The position numbers and the translations under genes were made by a program. From the NCBI RefSeq assembly GCF_007993935.1, contig NZ_VITY01000001.1:248001-312000 (forward strand): a stretch of 64,000 nt of DNA, read 5' to 3'. Source of the stretch: Bradyrhizobium macuxiense. Lineage in GTDB: Bacteria; Pseudomonadota; Alphaproteobacteria; Rhizobiales; Xanthobacteraceae. A model generated the notes under the pieces. That model worked only from the letters and a program-made list of their open reading frames with translations, did not search any database and was not told where the DNA came from. How positions within the stretch are numbered: the first letter of the stretch is position 1; the number at the start of each line of letters is the position of its first letter. Below, in pieces: positions 27,395 to 37,438 of the stretch.

Positions 27395-27748
27395 TCAATC
27401 AGGCCGATCGCGCTGCCGCCGCTGATGATGCGGGCGGCAATCCCGGCACGGTGCACCGAAGATCACCTGCGACGGATACGGCCGCACCGAGTGATATGGC
27501 GTCGAGCCGAACAGACCGGCCGCGCCGAAGCCCGCGCTGAAGGGATCGGCGGCGAAGCTGCCCGGAAACGACCCATTGCTGCGGAAGTCGCGGTCGTCAT
27601 TCCTGCCGTCGAAATACGCGCCGCCCGTGCTGCCGTAGCGCAGCGGCCGCTGCGGCGCGAAGTCCTGGGCCGATACGGCAGCCGTGCTGAGCGCGACGGC
27701 GGCGCAGGCGAGCAATGCCCTGCTGGCGGTCATGGCCGAGATCCTCAT
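27395..27748 (-). CDS. Small exported protein at the end of the efflux operon
   Basis: The 117-residue product starts at an ATG that overlaps the stop of the preceding gene (ATGA), which I prefer over an upstream in-frame start at 27766. A signal peptide is clear (ASRALLACAAVALSTAAVSAQ). The mature part is rich in Gly, Phe, Ser, Asp and Arg, has two cysteines in GAPCRDCRPHH, and ends in a basic tail (HHQRRQRDRPD). No family is recognised. Its place as the sixth gene of an RND efflux operon suggests a periplasmic or envelope accessory, but this is inference from position alone. Confidence 0.65.
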   Translation of the reverse strand: MRISAMTASRALLACAAVALSTAAVSAQDFAPQRPLRYGSTGGAYFDGRNDDRDFRSNGSFPGSFAADPFSAGFGAAGLFGSTPYHSVRPYPSQVIFGAPCRDCRPHHQRRQRDRPD

Positions 27749-28065
27749 GGCGGATTGGTCCCCCAATCGCCCTTCCAGGCGATCAGGCGTCCCTTGCCGA
27801 ATTGCAGATAGAGCCCGTCGCTGCGCCGCGACAGCACGCTGCCCCTGACATTGGGCAGCGCGACGAACAATTCATTGCCCGGCGTGCCGCGCACGTAGTT
27901 CAGGGCAACGCCGAGCGACTGGCTGGCCTGGTCGGCGCTCATGCCGAACGCCAGCGGAACGCTGTTGGGCGGCCGCTGCTGCGCGCGGGCCAAGCCAGCC
28001 GACGCGCCCAGCGTGATGAGGGCAATAGCGAATGACGTCACGAACCGCTGCATGATCGACCTCAT
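27745..28065 (-). CDS. Small exported protein following the TolC-like gene
   Basis: The 106-residue product has a signal peptide (QRFVTSFAIALITLGASAGLARAQ). The mature domain of about 75 residues begins QQRPPNSVPLAFGMSADQASQSLGVALNYVRG and ends GLYLQFGKGRLIAWKGDWGTNPP. The pattern, an N-terminal motif FGMSADQASQSLG followed by beta strands, resembles small periplasmic SmpA/BamE-like folds, but I would not assign it. The ATG at 28065 overlaps the TGA of the outer-membrane factor gene, and its own stop overlaps the next gene, so it is translationally coupled within the operon. Confidence 0.75.
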   Translation of the reverse strand: MRSIMQRFVTSFAIALITLGASAGLARAQQRPPNSVPLAFGMSADQASQSLGVALNYVRGTPGNELFVALPNVRGSVLSRRSDGLYLQFGKGRLIAWKGDWGTNPP

Positions 28066-29537
28066 GGCACTGCCGCCGCAAGCGTGCCGGCCGGCGTCCA
28101 GCCGCCGCCGAGCGCCTGGAACAGGCTGCTCGCCGCCAGCAGCTTATTGAGTCGCACCGTGACCAGATTGTTTTCGGCCGTGAACAGCGTCTGCTGCGCC
28201 TGCAGCACCGTGATGAGGTTGACCGTGCCGCCGCGCAGCTGTGTCTCGGCAACCTCGAACGCCTTGCGCGACGCCGCCACGACGTCGGACTGCAGACGCT
28301 CCTGCAACGTATACTTCTGCAACGCGATCAGCGCCTTCTCGACGTCGGCGAAGGCCGACAGCACCGCCTTGCGATAGGCCTGCAGGTTTTGCAATTGCTG
28401 GCCCTTGGCGAGCTTGAGCTGGCTCTCCAGCAGGAAGCCGTCGAACAGCGGCTGGGTCAGCCCGGCGGCCAGCGTGTAGTACCAGGCGCCCGGCGCGAAC
28501 AGCGAGGCCAGCACCGCGCTCTGGAAGCCCGTGGTGCCGGTCAGCTGGATCTGCGGAAAGAACGCCGCGCGCGCCGCATCGACGCTGAAATTGGAAGATG
28601 CGAGCTGCGCCTCGGCCTGACGAATGTCAGGCCGCTGGTAGAGCAATTCCGACGGCATCCCGGGCGTCACGCGCGGCACCGCAATCTGCGTCGTGGAGCC
28701 GCCGCGCACCTGGAAATCGGCCGGCGCGCGCGCCACCAGCAGGGCGAGCGCGGCCATGTTCTGCCCGACCGTCACCTCGAGCGGCGGGATCGCCGCGCGC
28801 TGCGTCGCGACCAACGCCTCCTGCTGCGACAGATCGAGCTGCGAGGCGGTGCCGCCGGCGAACTGCGACTTGATCAGCGCAAGGATGCGCTCGGCCGCCG
28901 CCAGATTCCGCTTGGTGACCTTGATCTGGTCTTGCGCTGCCAGCAGCTGGAAATAGGTGTTGGCAACGGTCGCCATCGTGCTTAGCGCGACCACCTCGCG
29001 ATTGTAGCGGGCGACCGTCGCGCTTTCCTCCGACGCCGACAACGTCGCGCGGTTCTTGCCCCAGAAATCCACGATATAGCTCGCGCTCAGCCCCAGGCTG
29101 TACTGCGAGAACGTCCCGCTGCTGCCGCCGAGCAACGAATTCGATCCCGTCGCTACCTTTTGACGCTCGGCATTCGCCGATCCGGAAATCGACGGCAGCA
29201 GCGCGGCGCCGGACACGCCGACCTGCGCATCGGCCTGCACGATCTGGGCGATCGCAACGGCGATATCGAGATTGTAGAGCTGCGCGGATTCCATCAGCCC
29301 GGTCAGCTCGGGCGAGCGGAAGCCGCGCCACCAGGCCAGCGCCGGAACGGCCGCGTCGGCATCGCCCTTGGCGGCGGCGCGATAGCTCGCCGGCACTTCG
29401 AGGCTGAGCTCGGGCTTCTCGACCCCGGGGACGCACCCGGACAAACCAAGGCTGAGGCCGCCGAACGCCGCCACGCGCAGAAACCGGGCCGGTTTCCGCA
29501 TCATCTGAAGATTTCGCAACGCTGCACCTGTCGGCAT
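28062..29537 (-). CDS. Outer-membrane efflux lipoprotein, NodT/TolC family
   Basis: The 491-residue product is a NodT-type outer-membrane factor. A lipobox is visible in LSLGLSGCVPG, so the protein is probably acylated; initiation could be at 29537 or at the in-frame ATGs near 29504. Two outer membrane efflux protein repeats follow, with long helices such as YNREVVALSTMATVANTYFQLLAAQDQIKVTKRNLAAAERIL and the RPDIRQAEAQLASSNFSVDAARAAFFPQI motif typical of the family. It forms the channel that serves the adaptor and two RND pumps encoded upstream. It begins immediately before the stop codon of the second pump gene. Confidence 0.93.
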   Translation of the reverse strand: MPTGAALRNLQMMRKPARFLRVAAFGGLSLGLSGCVPGVEKPELSLEVPASYRAAAKGDADAAVPALAWWRGFRSPELTGLMESAQLYNLDIAVAIAQIVQADAQVGVSGAALLPSISGSANAERQKVATGSNSLLGGSSGTFSQYSLGLSASYIVDFWGKNRATLSASEESATVARYNREVVALSTMATVANTYFQLLAAQDQIKVTKRNLAAAERILALIKSQFAGGTASQLDLSQQEALVATQRAAIPPLEVTVGQNMAALALLVARAPADFQVRGGSTTQIAVPRVTPGMPSELLYQRPDIRQAEAQLASSNFSVDAARAAFFPQIQLTGTTGFQSAVLASLFAPGAWYYTLAAGLTQPLFDGFLLESQLKLAKGQQLQNLQAYRKAVLSAFADVEKALIALQKYTLQERLQSDVVAASRKAFEVAETQLRGGTVNLITVLQAQQTLFTAENNLVTVRLNKLLAASSLFQALGGGWTPAGTLAAAVP

Positions 29538-32500
29538 TTACTCGCCCGGTTGAAGTGAGGAGCCCGGCATCCGCATCGCGCCGTCGTGGCGGACACGCTG
29601 GGCCCACAGGCGTAACCGGTCGAGATAGAGGTAGATGACCGGCGTCGTGTAGAGCGTCAGAACCTGGCTCAGGATCAGGCCGCCGACGATGGCGATGCCG
29701 AGCGGCTGCCGCAGCTCGCCGCCGTCGCCCATGCCGATCGCAAGCGGCACCGCGCCGAGCAGCGCGGCCATCGTCGTCATCATGATCGGACGGAAGCGCA
29801 GCAGGCAGGCCTCCCTGATCGCCTCGAGCGGCTCCAGCCCGCGCTTGCGTTCCGCCTCCAGCGCAAAGTCGATCATCATGATGGCGTTCTTCTTCACGAT
29901 ACCGATCAGCAGGATGACGCCAATCAGCGCCATGATACTGAACTCGGTCTTGAATGCCATCAGCGCCAGCAAGGCGCCCACACCTGCCGAGGGCAGTGTG
30001 GACAAGATGGTCAGCGGATGGACGTAGCTCTCATAAAGCACGCCGAGCACGATGTAGATCGTGACGATCGCCGCCAGGATCAGGAACGGCTGGTTGCTGA
30101 GCGAGTCCTGGAACGCCTTCGCCGAACCCTGGAAGGTGCCGCGGATCGTGGCCGGCACGCCGATCCGGTTCATGGTCGCCTCGATGCTGGCGACCGCGGT
30201 GCTCAGCGATACGTTCGGCGGCAGATTGAACGAGATGGTGTTGGCGACCAGGAGGCCCTGGTGATTGACCGCAAGCGGCGTCGCGCCCTGCCCGAACGCC
30301 GCCACCGCCGACAGCGGGATCATGGTCTCGCTATTGGTCGAGACGGCCGATCCGGTCGAGGCCACGCCCTTCCCGGTCGCGCCGATCGAATTGGTGGCCT
30401 GGTTGCGCGCGGCCTGGGCATTGGCTGAACTCGCCGCGCTCGAGCTTCCCGCCGCCACCACGGTGCCGGCCACCGCGTTGGTCGATTGCGAACCGCCGAC
30501 CGATCCACCCGACGTGCTGATGTAGACGTCCTTCAGCGTCTGCGGGTTCTGCCAGTAGCGCGGCGCGACCTCCATGATGACGTGGTACTGGTTGCGCGCG
30601 ACATAGATCGTCGACACCTGGCGCTGGCCGAACGCGTCATAGAGGGTGTTGTCGATCTGGCTCACCGTGATGCCGAGCCGCGCCGCGGCGTCGCGGTCGA
30701 TCACGAGGTCGGATTCCAGGCCCTTGTTCTGCTGGTCGCTGTTGACGTCGGCAAGGTTCGGATCGCGCTGCAGGGCCGCCGCGATCCTCGGCGTCCAGTC
30801 GTTGAGCTCCTCCAGCGTCGAGCCCTGCAGCGTGTACTGATACTGCGCGTTCGAGGCCCTGCCCCCGACCCTGATGTCCTGCACCGCCTGCAGGAACAGG
30901 CTGGCGCCGGGCACCACCGCCATTTCACGGCGCAGCCGCGCGATCACGCCGTCGGCACCGATCTTGCGCTGGTCGAGCGGCCGCAGCGAGACGAACACGA
31001 AGCCGGAATTGGTCTGGCCGCCACCGGTGAAGCCGACCACCGTCTCGACCGCCGGATCGCGCTTGATGATGCCGACGAACTGCGCGAGCTTCTGCTGCAT
31101 CAGCTGGAACGATACGCTCTGGTCGGCCTGGATCGAGCCGACCAGCCGCCCGGTGTCCTGCTGCGGGAAGAAGCCCTTCGGGATCACGTCGTAGAGATAG
31201 AAGTTGAGGCCGAACACCGCCGCCAGGATCAGCATCACCGATAGCGGATGCTGAAGCGCGGTGGTCAGCGTCCTGCGGTAGAAATTCAGCATCGCCTCGA
31301 AGAAGCGCTCGCTGGCCCAATAGAGCCGGCCGTGGCCGCCGCGGTCCGGCCTGAGCAGCACGGCACACATCATCGGCGTCGTCGCCAGCGAGATCGCGAG
31401 CGAGATCAGGATCGAGATCGAGATCGTCATCGCGAATTCGCGGAACAGCCGGCCGACGATGCCGGCCATCAGCAGGATCGGGATGAACACCGCGATCAGC
31501 GAGATGCTCATCGACAGCACGGTGAAGCCGACCTCGTTGGCGCCCTTCAGCGCCGCCTCGAGCGGGCTGAGGCCCTCCTCGATGTAGCGGGTGACGTTCT
31601 CCAGCACCACGATGGCGTCGTCGACCACGAAGCCGGTCGCGACCGTCAGCGCCATCAGCGACAGATTGTCGAGGCTGTAGCCGATCAGGTACATCGCCCC
31701 GAAGGTCGCGACCAGCGACACCGACACCGCCACCACCGGAATGAAGGTGGCGCGCAGATTGCGCAGGAACGCGAACACCACGATGATGACCAGCAGCACC
31801 GCCAGAACCAGCGTGCGTTCCACGTCGCGCAGCGAGGTGCGGATGGTGGTCGAGCGGTCGACCGCAAGGCCGATGTCGATCGCCGGCGACACCGACGCCT
31901 GCAACTGCGGCATCAGCCCCTTCACCAGGTCGACGGTCGAGATGATGTTGGCGTTCGGCTGCCGGTAGAGGATGATCAGCACCGCGGGCTTGCCGTTGGC
32001 GAGCCCGGCATTGCGCAAATTCTCGACCCCGTCGGTCACCTCGCCGACATCGGAGAGGTGAACCGGCGCGCCGTTGCGGTAGGCCACGATCAGCGACTTG
32101 TAGTCGTCGGCCTTGTTGGCCTGATCGTTGGCATAGACCTGGAAGCGCTGGTCGCCGACGTCGATGCCGCCCTTCGGACTGTGGGCGTTGGCGCTCGACA
32201 GCGCCGCGCGAACGTCTTCCAGGCCGATGCCGTATTTGTAGAGCGTCTGCGGGACCAGATCGACGCGCACGGCGGGCAGCGAGCTGCCGCCCACCACCAC
32301 CTCGCCGATGCCCTCGACCTGCGACAGCTTCTGCGCCAGCACTGTGGACGCGGCATCGTAGAGATCGCCGCGGGTCAGCGTATCCGACGTCAGCGTCAGG
32401 ATCAGGATCGGCGCGTCAGCCGGGTTGACCTTGCGGTAGGTCGGGTTGCTGCGCAGGCTGGTCGGCAGATCGGCGCGCGCCGCGTTGATCGCGGCCTGCA

Positions 32501-32822
32501 CGTCCCGCGCCGCGCCGTTGATGTCGCGGTTCAGGCCGAACTGCAGGGTGATCCGGGTGGAGCCGACCGAACTCGACGACGTCATCTCCGTCACATCGGC
32601 GATCTGGCCGAGATGCCGCTCAAGCGGGCTTGCGACCGTGGTCGCGACGTCCTGCGGGCTGGCGCCGGGCAGCGTCGCCTGCACCGAGATGGTCGGAAAA
32701 TCCACCTGCGGCAGCGGCGAGACCGGCAATTTGAAGAACGCGACAATGCCGGCCGCCGCGAGTCCGAAGGTCAGCAGCGTGGTTGCGACCGGCCGGCGGA
32801 TGAAGGGCGTTGACGGATCCAT
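29538..32822 (-). CDS. mdtC: RND multidrug efflux pump, MdtC-like
   Basis: The 1094-residue inner-membrane protein is a resistance-nodulation-division pump with the expected twelve helices and two large periplasmic loops. Signatures include MDPSTPFIRRPVATTLLTFGLAAAG at the N-terminus, PGASPQDVATTVASPLE, and the proton-relay helix [17 protein letters not shown] with paired aspartates. It is about 60 residues longer than typical because the second periplasmic loop holds a Ser/Ala/Gly/Thr-rich low-complexity stretch (DNA about 30335-30515). Paired with the next RND gene it matches the MdtB/MdtC heteromultimer plan. The gene starts 3 bp after the first pump's stop. Confidence 0.93.
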   Translation of the reverse strand: MDPSTPFIRRPVATTLLTFGLAAAGIVAFFKLPVSPLPQVDFPTISVQATLPGASPQDVATTVASPLERHLGQIADVTEMTSSSSVGSTRITLQFGLNRDINGAARDVQAAINAARADLPTSLRSNPTYRKVNPADAPILILTLTSDTLTRGDLYDAASTVLAQKLSQVEGIGEVVVGGSSLPAVRVDLVPQTLYKYGIGLEDVRAALSSANAHSPKGGIDVGDQRFQVYANDQANKADDYKSLIVAYRNGAPVHLSDVGEVTDGVENLRNAGLANGKPAVLIILYRQPNANIISTVDLVKGLMPQLQASVSPAIDIGLAVDRSTTIRTSLRDVERTLVLAVLLVIIVVFAFLRNLRATFIPVVAVSVSLVATFGAMYLIGYSLDNLSLMALTVATGFVVDDAIVVLENVTRYIEEGLSPLEAALKGANEVGFTVLSMSISLIAVFIPILLMAGIVGRLFREFAMTISISILISLAISLATTPMMCAVLLRPDRGGHGRLYWASERFFEAMLNFYRRTLTTALQHPLSVMLILAAVFGLNFYLYDVIPKGFFPQQDTGRLVGSIQADQSVSFQLMQQKLAQFVGIIKRDPAVETVVGFTGGGQTNSGFVFVSLRPLDQRKIGADGVIARLRREMAVVPGASLFLQAVQDIRVGGRASNAQYQYTLQGSTLEELNDWTPRIAAALQRDPNLADVNSDQQNKGLESDLVIDRDAAARLGITVSQIDNTLYDAFGQRQVSTIYVARNQYHVIMEVAPRYWQNPQTLKDVYISTSGGSVGGSQSTNAVAGTVVAAGSSSAASSANAQAARNQATNSIGATGKGVASTGSAVSTNSETMIPLSAVAAFGQGATPLAVNHQGLLVANTISFNLPPNVSLSTAVASIEATMNRIGVPATIRGTFQGSAKAFQDSLSNQPFLILAAIVTIYIVLGVLYESYVHPLTILSTLPSAGVGALLALMAFKTEFSIMALIGVILLIGIVKKNAIMMIDFALEAERKRGLEPLEAIREACLLRFRPIMMTTMAALLGAVPLAIGMGDGGELRQPLGIAIVGGLILSQVLTLYTTPVIYLYLDRLRLWAQRVRHDGAMRMPGSSLQPGE

Positions 32823-32825
32823 GGC

Positions 32826-35800
32826 TCAACGCGACCCGCTCGCCTCGCCGACCTCGTCCGCCCGCCCGGCAAACCGCAGCGCGAGGCGATCGAACCAGAG
32901 ATAGATCACCGGCGTCGTGAACAGCGTCAGCAGCTGGCTCACCAGGAGGCCGCCGACGATGGAGACGCCGAGCGGATGCCGCAGCTCGGAGCCCGCGCCG
33001 CTGCCGATCATCAGCGGCAGCGCGCCGAGCACGGCGGCCATCGTCGTCATGATGATCGGCCGGAACCGCAGCAGGCAGGCCTGGTAGATCGCCTCCCGCG
33101 GCGGCTTGCCCTCGTTGCGCTCGGCATCGAGCGCGAAGTCGATCATCATGATCGCGTTCTTCTTCACGATGCCGATCAGGAGGATGATGCCGATGATCGC
33201 GATGATGGTGAGGTCCTGCCCGGCCATCATCAACGCCAGCAGCGCGCCGATGCCGGCCGACGGCAGCGTCGAGAGGATGGTCAGCGGGTGGATGAAGCTC
33301 TCATAGAGCACGCCGAGCACGATATAGACCGTGATGATCGCGGCGAGGATCAGGAACAGCTGGTTGGACAGCGAGGACTGGAACGCCAGCGCCGCGCCCT
33401 GGAAGCTCGTGATCATGCCGAGCGGCTGGTTGATGTCGGCCTGCGCCTGCTTGATCGCCGTCACCGCGCTGCCGAGCGAGGCGCCGGGCGCGAGATTGAA
33501 CGAGACGGTTGCCGACGGGAACTGGCCGAGATGCGAGACCTGCAGCGGCGCGGTCTCCACCCGCATCTTGGCCATGACCGACAGCGGCACCGGCGTCGAG
33601 CCGACCGATGACGGCAAATAGATCGACGACAGCGCGTCCAGCGAATTTTGCAGCGACGGGTCGGCCTCGAGGATGACGCGATACTGGTTTGAATTGGTGA
33701 ACACGGTGGAGACGATGCGCTGGCCGTAGGAATCGTACAGCGCGTTGTCGATCGTCGCCGGCGTGATGCCGAACCGCGCGGCCTGGTCGCGGTCGATGTC
33801 CACGAACACCGAAAGCCCCTGCGCCGAGATATCGCTGGTGACGTCGCTCAATTGAGGCAATTGCCTCAGCTTGTCGACCAACTTCGGCGTCCATTCCGCG
33901 AGCTCGTTCGGATCGGCGTCCTGCAGGATGAACTGGTACTGCGTGCGGCTGACCGTGCCTTCGATGGTGAGATCCTGGACCGGCTGCATGTAGAGCGTGA
34001 TGCCGGTCAGATCAGCCGTGCTGGCCTTGATCCGATCCATGATGGTCAGGACGCCGGCCTTGCGCTGCTCATGCGGCTTCAAATTGACCAGGATGCGGCC
34101 GCTGTTGAGCGTGGTGTTGGTGCCGTCGACCCCGATGAAGGACGACAGGCTCTCGACGTCAGGGTCCTTCAGGATCGCGCTGGCGAGCCGCTGCTGGCGC
34201 TCGGCCATGGCCGCGTAGGACACCGATTGCGGCGCCTCCGAGATCGCCTGGATCACGCCGGTGTCCTGCACCGGAAAGAAGCCCTTGGGGATGACGACAT
34301 AGAGCAGCGCCGTCAGCCCGAATGTGGCGAGCGCGATCAGCAGCACGAACGTCTGGCGATCCAGCACCCAGTTGAGCATCCGGGCGTAGATCGCGATGAC
34401 ATAGTCGAAGCCTTCCCGGCTGAGCCGCTGGAAGGTGTTTTCGCGCGACATGGCCTCCGGCTTCAGCAGCTTTGCGCAGGCCATCGGCACCAGCGTCAGC
34501 GACACCACGGCGGAGATCAGGATGGTGACCGACAGCGTGATCGCGAACTCGCGGAACAGGCGGCCGACGACGTCGCCCATGAACAGCAGCGGGATCAGCA
34601 CCGCGATCAGCGACACCGTCAACGAGATGATGGTGAAGCCGATCTGCTCGGAGCCGCGCAGCGCGGCTTCCAGCGGCGACTCGCCCTCCTCGATGTAGCG
34701 CGAGATGTTCTCGATCACGACGATGGCGTCGTCGACCACGAAGCCGGTCGCGATCGTCAGCGCCATCAGCGACAGATTGTTCAGGCTGAAGCCGAACAGA
34801 TACATCGCACCGAGCGTACCGACCAGCGACAGCGGCACCGACAAGCTCGGGATCAGCGTGGCGCGGGTCGAGCGCAGGAACACGAAGATGACAAGCACGA
34901 CCAGGACCACGGCAAGCGACAGCTCGTATTCGACGTCGCGGACCGAGGCCCGGATCGTGACGGTGCGGTCGGTCAGGATATTGAGGTCGATCGCGGCCGG
35001 CAGCGTTGCCTGCAGCTGCGGCAGCAGGTCCTTGATGCCTTGAACGACCGAGATCACGTTGGCGCCGGGCTGGCGCTGGATATTGAGGATGATCGCCGGC
35101 GTCTCGTTCATCCAGGCGCCGAGCTTGTCGTTCTGCGCGCCGTCGACGACGTTGCCGACGTCGCTGAGGCGGACCGGCGAGCCGTTCTTGTAGGCGATGA
35201 TCAGCGAGCGGTAGTCGCTGGCATTGCGGATCTGGTCGTTGGCATTGATGGTATAGGCGCGCATCGCGCCGTCGAAATTGCCCTTCGGCGTATTGACGTT
35301 GGCGTTGCCGAGCGTGGTGCGGAGATCGTCGATGTTGAGGCCATAGGCCGCGAGCTTGCGGATGTCGGCCTGGATGCGCACCGCGGGCCGCTGGCCGCCG
35401 CTGATGCTGACGAGGCCGACGCCGGGTAGCTGCGAGATCTTCTGCGCCAGCCGCGTGTCGACGAAGTCCTGCACCTGGGTCAGCGGCATGGTCTTCGAGG
35501 TCAGGCCGAGGGTGAGGATCGGCGCGTCAGCCGGATTGACCTTGGCGTAGATCGGCGGCGCCGGCAGGTCCGACGGCAACAGATTGCCCGCTGCATTGAT
35601 CGCGGCTTGCACCTCCTGTTCGGCAACGTCGAGCGAGATCGACAGGCCGAACTGCAGCGTGATGACAGACGAGCCGGCCGAGCTTACCGAGCTCATCTGA
35701 TTCAGATTCGGCATCTGGCCGAACTGCACCTCGAGCGGCGCGGTCACCGACGAGGTCATCACGTCGGGGCTGGCGCCGGGATAGAAGGTCTGCACCTGGA

Positions 35801-35933
35801 TGGTCGGATAGTCGACCTCCGGCAACGCCGCGACGGGCAGGAATCTGAACGCCAGCATGCCCGACAGCATGATGGCGATCATCATCAGGGTCGTCGCCAC
35901 CGGCCGCAGGATGAATGGCCGCGACGGGTTCAT
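32826..35933 (-). CDS. mdtB: RND multidrug efflux pump, MdtB-like
   Basis: The 1035-residue pump opens with [25 protein letters not shown] and has the conserved [34 protein letters not shown] helix with the two proton-relay aspartates, plus the C-terminal [12 protein letters not shown] and [19 protein letters not shown] segments. Length is normal. It is clearly paralogous to the adjacent pump gene. Its ATG overlaps the stop codon of the adaptor gene (ATGA at 35930-35933). Substrates of MdtABC pumps include bile salts, novobiocin and other amphiphiles; in a rhizobial relative plant phenolics are plausible, but the sequence does not say. Confidence 0.94.
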   Translation of the reverse strand: MNPSRPFILRPVATTLMMIAIMLSGMLAFRFLPVAALPEVDYPTIQVQTFYPGASPDVMTSSVTAPLEVQFGQMPNLNQMSSVSSAGSSVITLQFGLSISLDVAEQEVQAAINAAGNLLPSDLPAPPIYAKVNPADAPILTLGLTSKTMPLTQVQDFVDTRLAQKISQLPGVGLVSISGGQRPAVRIQADIRKLAAYGLNIDDLRTTLGNANVNTPKGNFDGAMRAYTINANDQIRNASDYRSLIIAYKNGSPVRLSDVGNVVDGAQNDKLGAWMNETPAIILNIQRQPGANVISVVQGIKDLLPQLQATLPAAIDLNILTDRTVTIRASVRDVEYELSLAVVLVVLVIFVFLRSTRATLIPSLSVPLSLVGTLGAMYLFGFSLNNLSLMALTIATGFVVDDAIVVIENISRYIEEGESPLEAALRGSEQIGFTIISLTVSLIAVLIPLLFMGDVVGRLFREFAITLSVTILISAVVSLTLVPMACAKLLKPEAMSRENTFQRLSREGFDYVIAIYARMLNWVLDRQTFVLLIALATFGLTALLYVVIPKGFFPVQDTGVIQAISEAPQSVSYAAMAERQQRLASAILKDPDVESLSSFIGVDGTNTTLNSGRILVNLKPHEQRKAGVLTIMDRIKASTADLTGITLYMQPVQDLTIEGTVSRTQYQFILQDADPNELAEWTPKLVDKLRQLPQLSDVTSDISAQGLSVFVDIDRDQAARFGITPATIDNALYDSYGQRIVSTVFTNSNQYRVILEADPSLQNSLDALSSIYLPSSVGSTPVPLSVMAKMRVETAPLQVSHLGQFPSATVSFNLAPGASLGSAVTAIKQAQADINQPLGMITSFQGAALAFQSSLSNQLFLILAAIITVYIVLGVLYESFIHPLTILSTLPSAGIGALLALMMAGQDLTIIAIIGIILLIGIVKKNAIMMIDFALDAERNEGKPPREAIYQACLLRFRPIIMTTMAAVLGALPLMIGSGAGSELRHPLGVSIVGGLLVSQLLTLFTTPVIYLWFDRLALRFAGRADEVGEASGSR

Positions 35934-37258
35934 TTGGTCTGCCCGTCCTCGGACCGCTTGTGCTGGCCGCCTCCCGCCTTGTCGGGATCGGCGCCGCCCT
36001 TGCTATCGCCCTTCGCAGCCCCGTTTGCCGCGCCCTTTGCCTCACCTTTGGCCGCACTGGCCGGGTTTGCGGCCTCGGTGGCGGAGCGCACCACCACCTT
36101 CGCGCCCTCGCGCAGCTTGTCGGCGCCGTCGATCACGATGCGATCGCCGGACGTGAGCCCCGACAGCACCTCGACGCGGTCGCCGTCGGTGACCCCGAGC
36201 TTGACCGGCCGCACCGAGACCGTGCTGTCGGCGTTGACGAGATAGACGAAGGTGCCGGGAACGCCGCGCTGGATGCCGGCGGTCGACATCGTCGTGGCAT
36301 CCTTGTGGGTGTCGAGCAGCAGGCGGATGTTGACGAACTGGTTCGGATACAGCGTGCGCTTGTCGTTCTCGAACTGGGCGCGCAGCTTGATCGTGCCGGT
36401 GGTCGCGTCGATCTGGCTGTCGAAGGTCTGCAGCGATCCTTCGGCGAGCTTGTTGGCGCCGCTGCGGTCATAGGCCGCTGTCGGCAGCACCGCGCCCTCC
36501 CTCAACCGCTTCGCGACCGCCTGCAGATTGTCCTCCGGCAGCGTGAACAACACGCTGATCGGCTCGAGCTGCGTGATCACGACGAGGCCATTGGTGTCGC
36601 CCGGCGTCACATAGTTGCCGAGGTCGACCTGGCGCAGCCCGACCCGCCCGTTGATCGGCGAGACGATGCGGCAATACGCCAAATTCACCTCGGCTGATTT
36701 CACCGAGGCGCGGTCGGCTTCCACCGTGCCTTGATACTGCGCGACCAGCGCGACCTGGGTATCGAGCGTCTGATGCGGCACGGCGTTCTGGGTGGCGAGG
36801 CCCTGGTAGCGCGTGAGATCGACCTGGGCGCCCTTGAGCTGAGCCTCGTCGCGCGCAAGGGTGCCCTTGGCCTGCGCCAGCGTCGCCTCATAGGGACGCG
36901 AATCGATCTCGGCGATCAGGTCACCCTTCTTGACCTCGTCGCCCTCCTTGAAATCGATCTTCATCAGGTAGCCGCTGATCTGGCTCCTGATCGTCACGGT
37001 CGCGAGCGACGTCACGGTGCCGAGGGCGTTGAGGCTGACGCCGATATCGCCCTTGCCGACGGTCTCCGGCACGATCGACATCGGCCCGGCATTGCGCCCG
37101 CCACCGGCCTGCGGCGGCGCGGCCTGCTGCCGCGTCCACCAGACGATGCCGGCCAGGACCGCCAGCACCACACATCCCGTCAGAAACCCCGGCCAACGCG
37201 ACGCTCGCCTGACTGGTCCAGGTGCGACGATCGACGGGTCTTTGATATGCTGGTCCAT
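35930..37258 (-). CDS. mdtA: RND efflux periplasmic adaptor, MdtA-like
   Basis: The membrane fusion protein links the RND pumps to the outer-membrane channel. From ATG 37258 it is 442 residues; a GTG at 37270 is an alternative start. An N-terminal signal anchor ([20 protein letters not shown]) is followed by the split biotinyl-lipoyl domain ([24 protein letters not shown] and [21 protein letters not shown]), a helical hairpin and a beta barrel. The C-terminal tail is Lys/Gly/Ala-rich ([23 protein letters not shown]), low complexity and probably disordered. It is the first gene of a six-gene minus-strand operon in which the adaptor, outer-membrane factor and small genes are joined by overlapping or abutting codons. 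Confidence 0.93.
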   Translation of the reverse strand: MDQHIKDPSIVAPGPVRRASRWPGFLTGCVVLAVLAGIVWWTRQQAAPPQAGGGRNAGPMSIVPETVGKGDIGVSLNALGTVTSLATVTIRSQISGYLMKIDFKEGDEVKKGDLIAEIDSRPYEATLAQAKGTLARDEAQLKGAQVDLTRYQGLATQNAVPHQTLDTQVALVAQYQGTVEADRASVKSAEVNLAYCRIVSPINGRVGLRQVDLGNYVTPGDTNGLVVITQLEPISVLFTLPEDNLQAVAKRLREGAVLPTAAYDRSGANKLAEGSLQTFDSQIDATTGTIKLRAQFENDKRTLYPNQFVNIRLLLDTHKDATTMSTAGIQRGVPGTFVYLVNADSTVSVRPVKLGVTDGDRVEVLSGLTSGDRIVIDGADKLREGAKVVVRSATEAANPASAAKGEAKGAANGAAKGDSKGGADPDKAGGGQHKRSEDGQTK

Positions 37259-37438
37259 AAACTTGCCCACGAAGAGACACGAACGAGCTCGCGCGGCTCT
37301 ATGTGTCCCCTGAAATCCGCGCGCGCCACATTCGCGGAAGCATTTTGAACGCTTCCGTCTGACAAAGCGCGTTAAGAATCGGAAAGGATGGCCCCTCCTT
37401 CCCGGTCGAGCGCTGTTTCACGCTGGATTGTGGCTATT

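Noticed and set aside
31248..35429. Two long plus-strand frames opposite the RND pump genes
   Set aside because: Arg/His/Asp/Gln-rich composition typical of antisense shadows; the minus-strand frames encode complete RND pumps.
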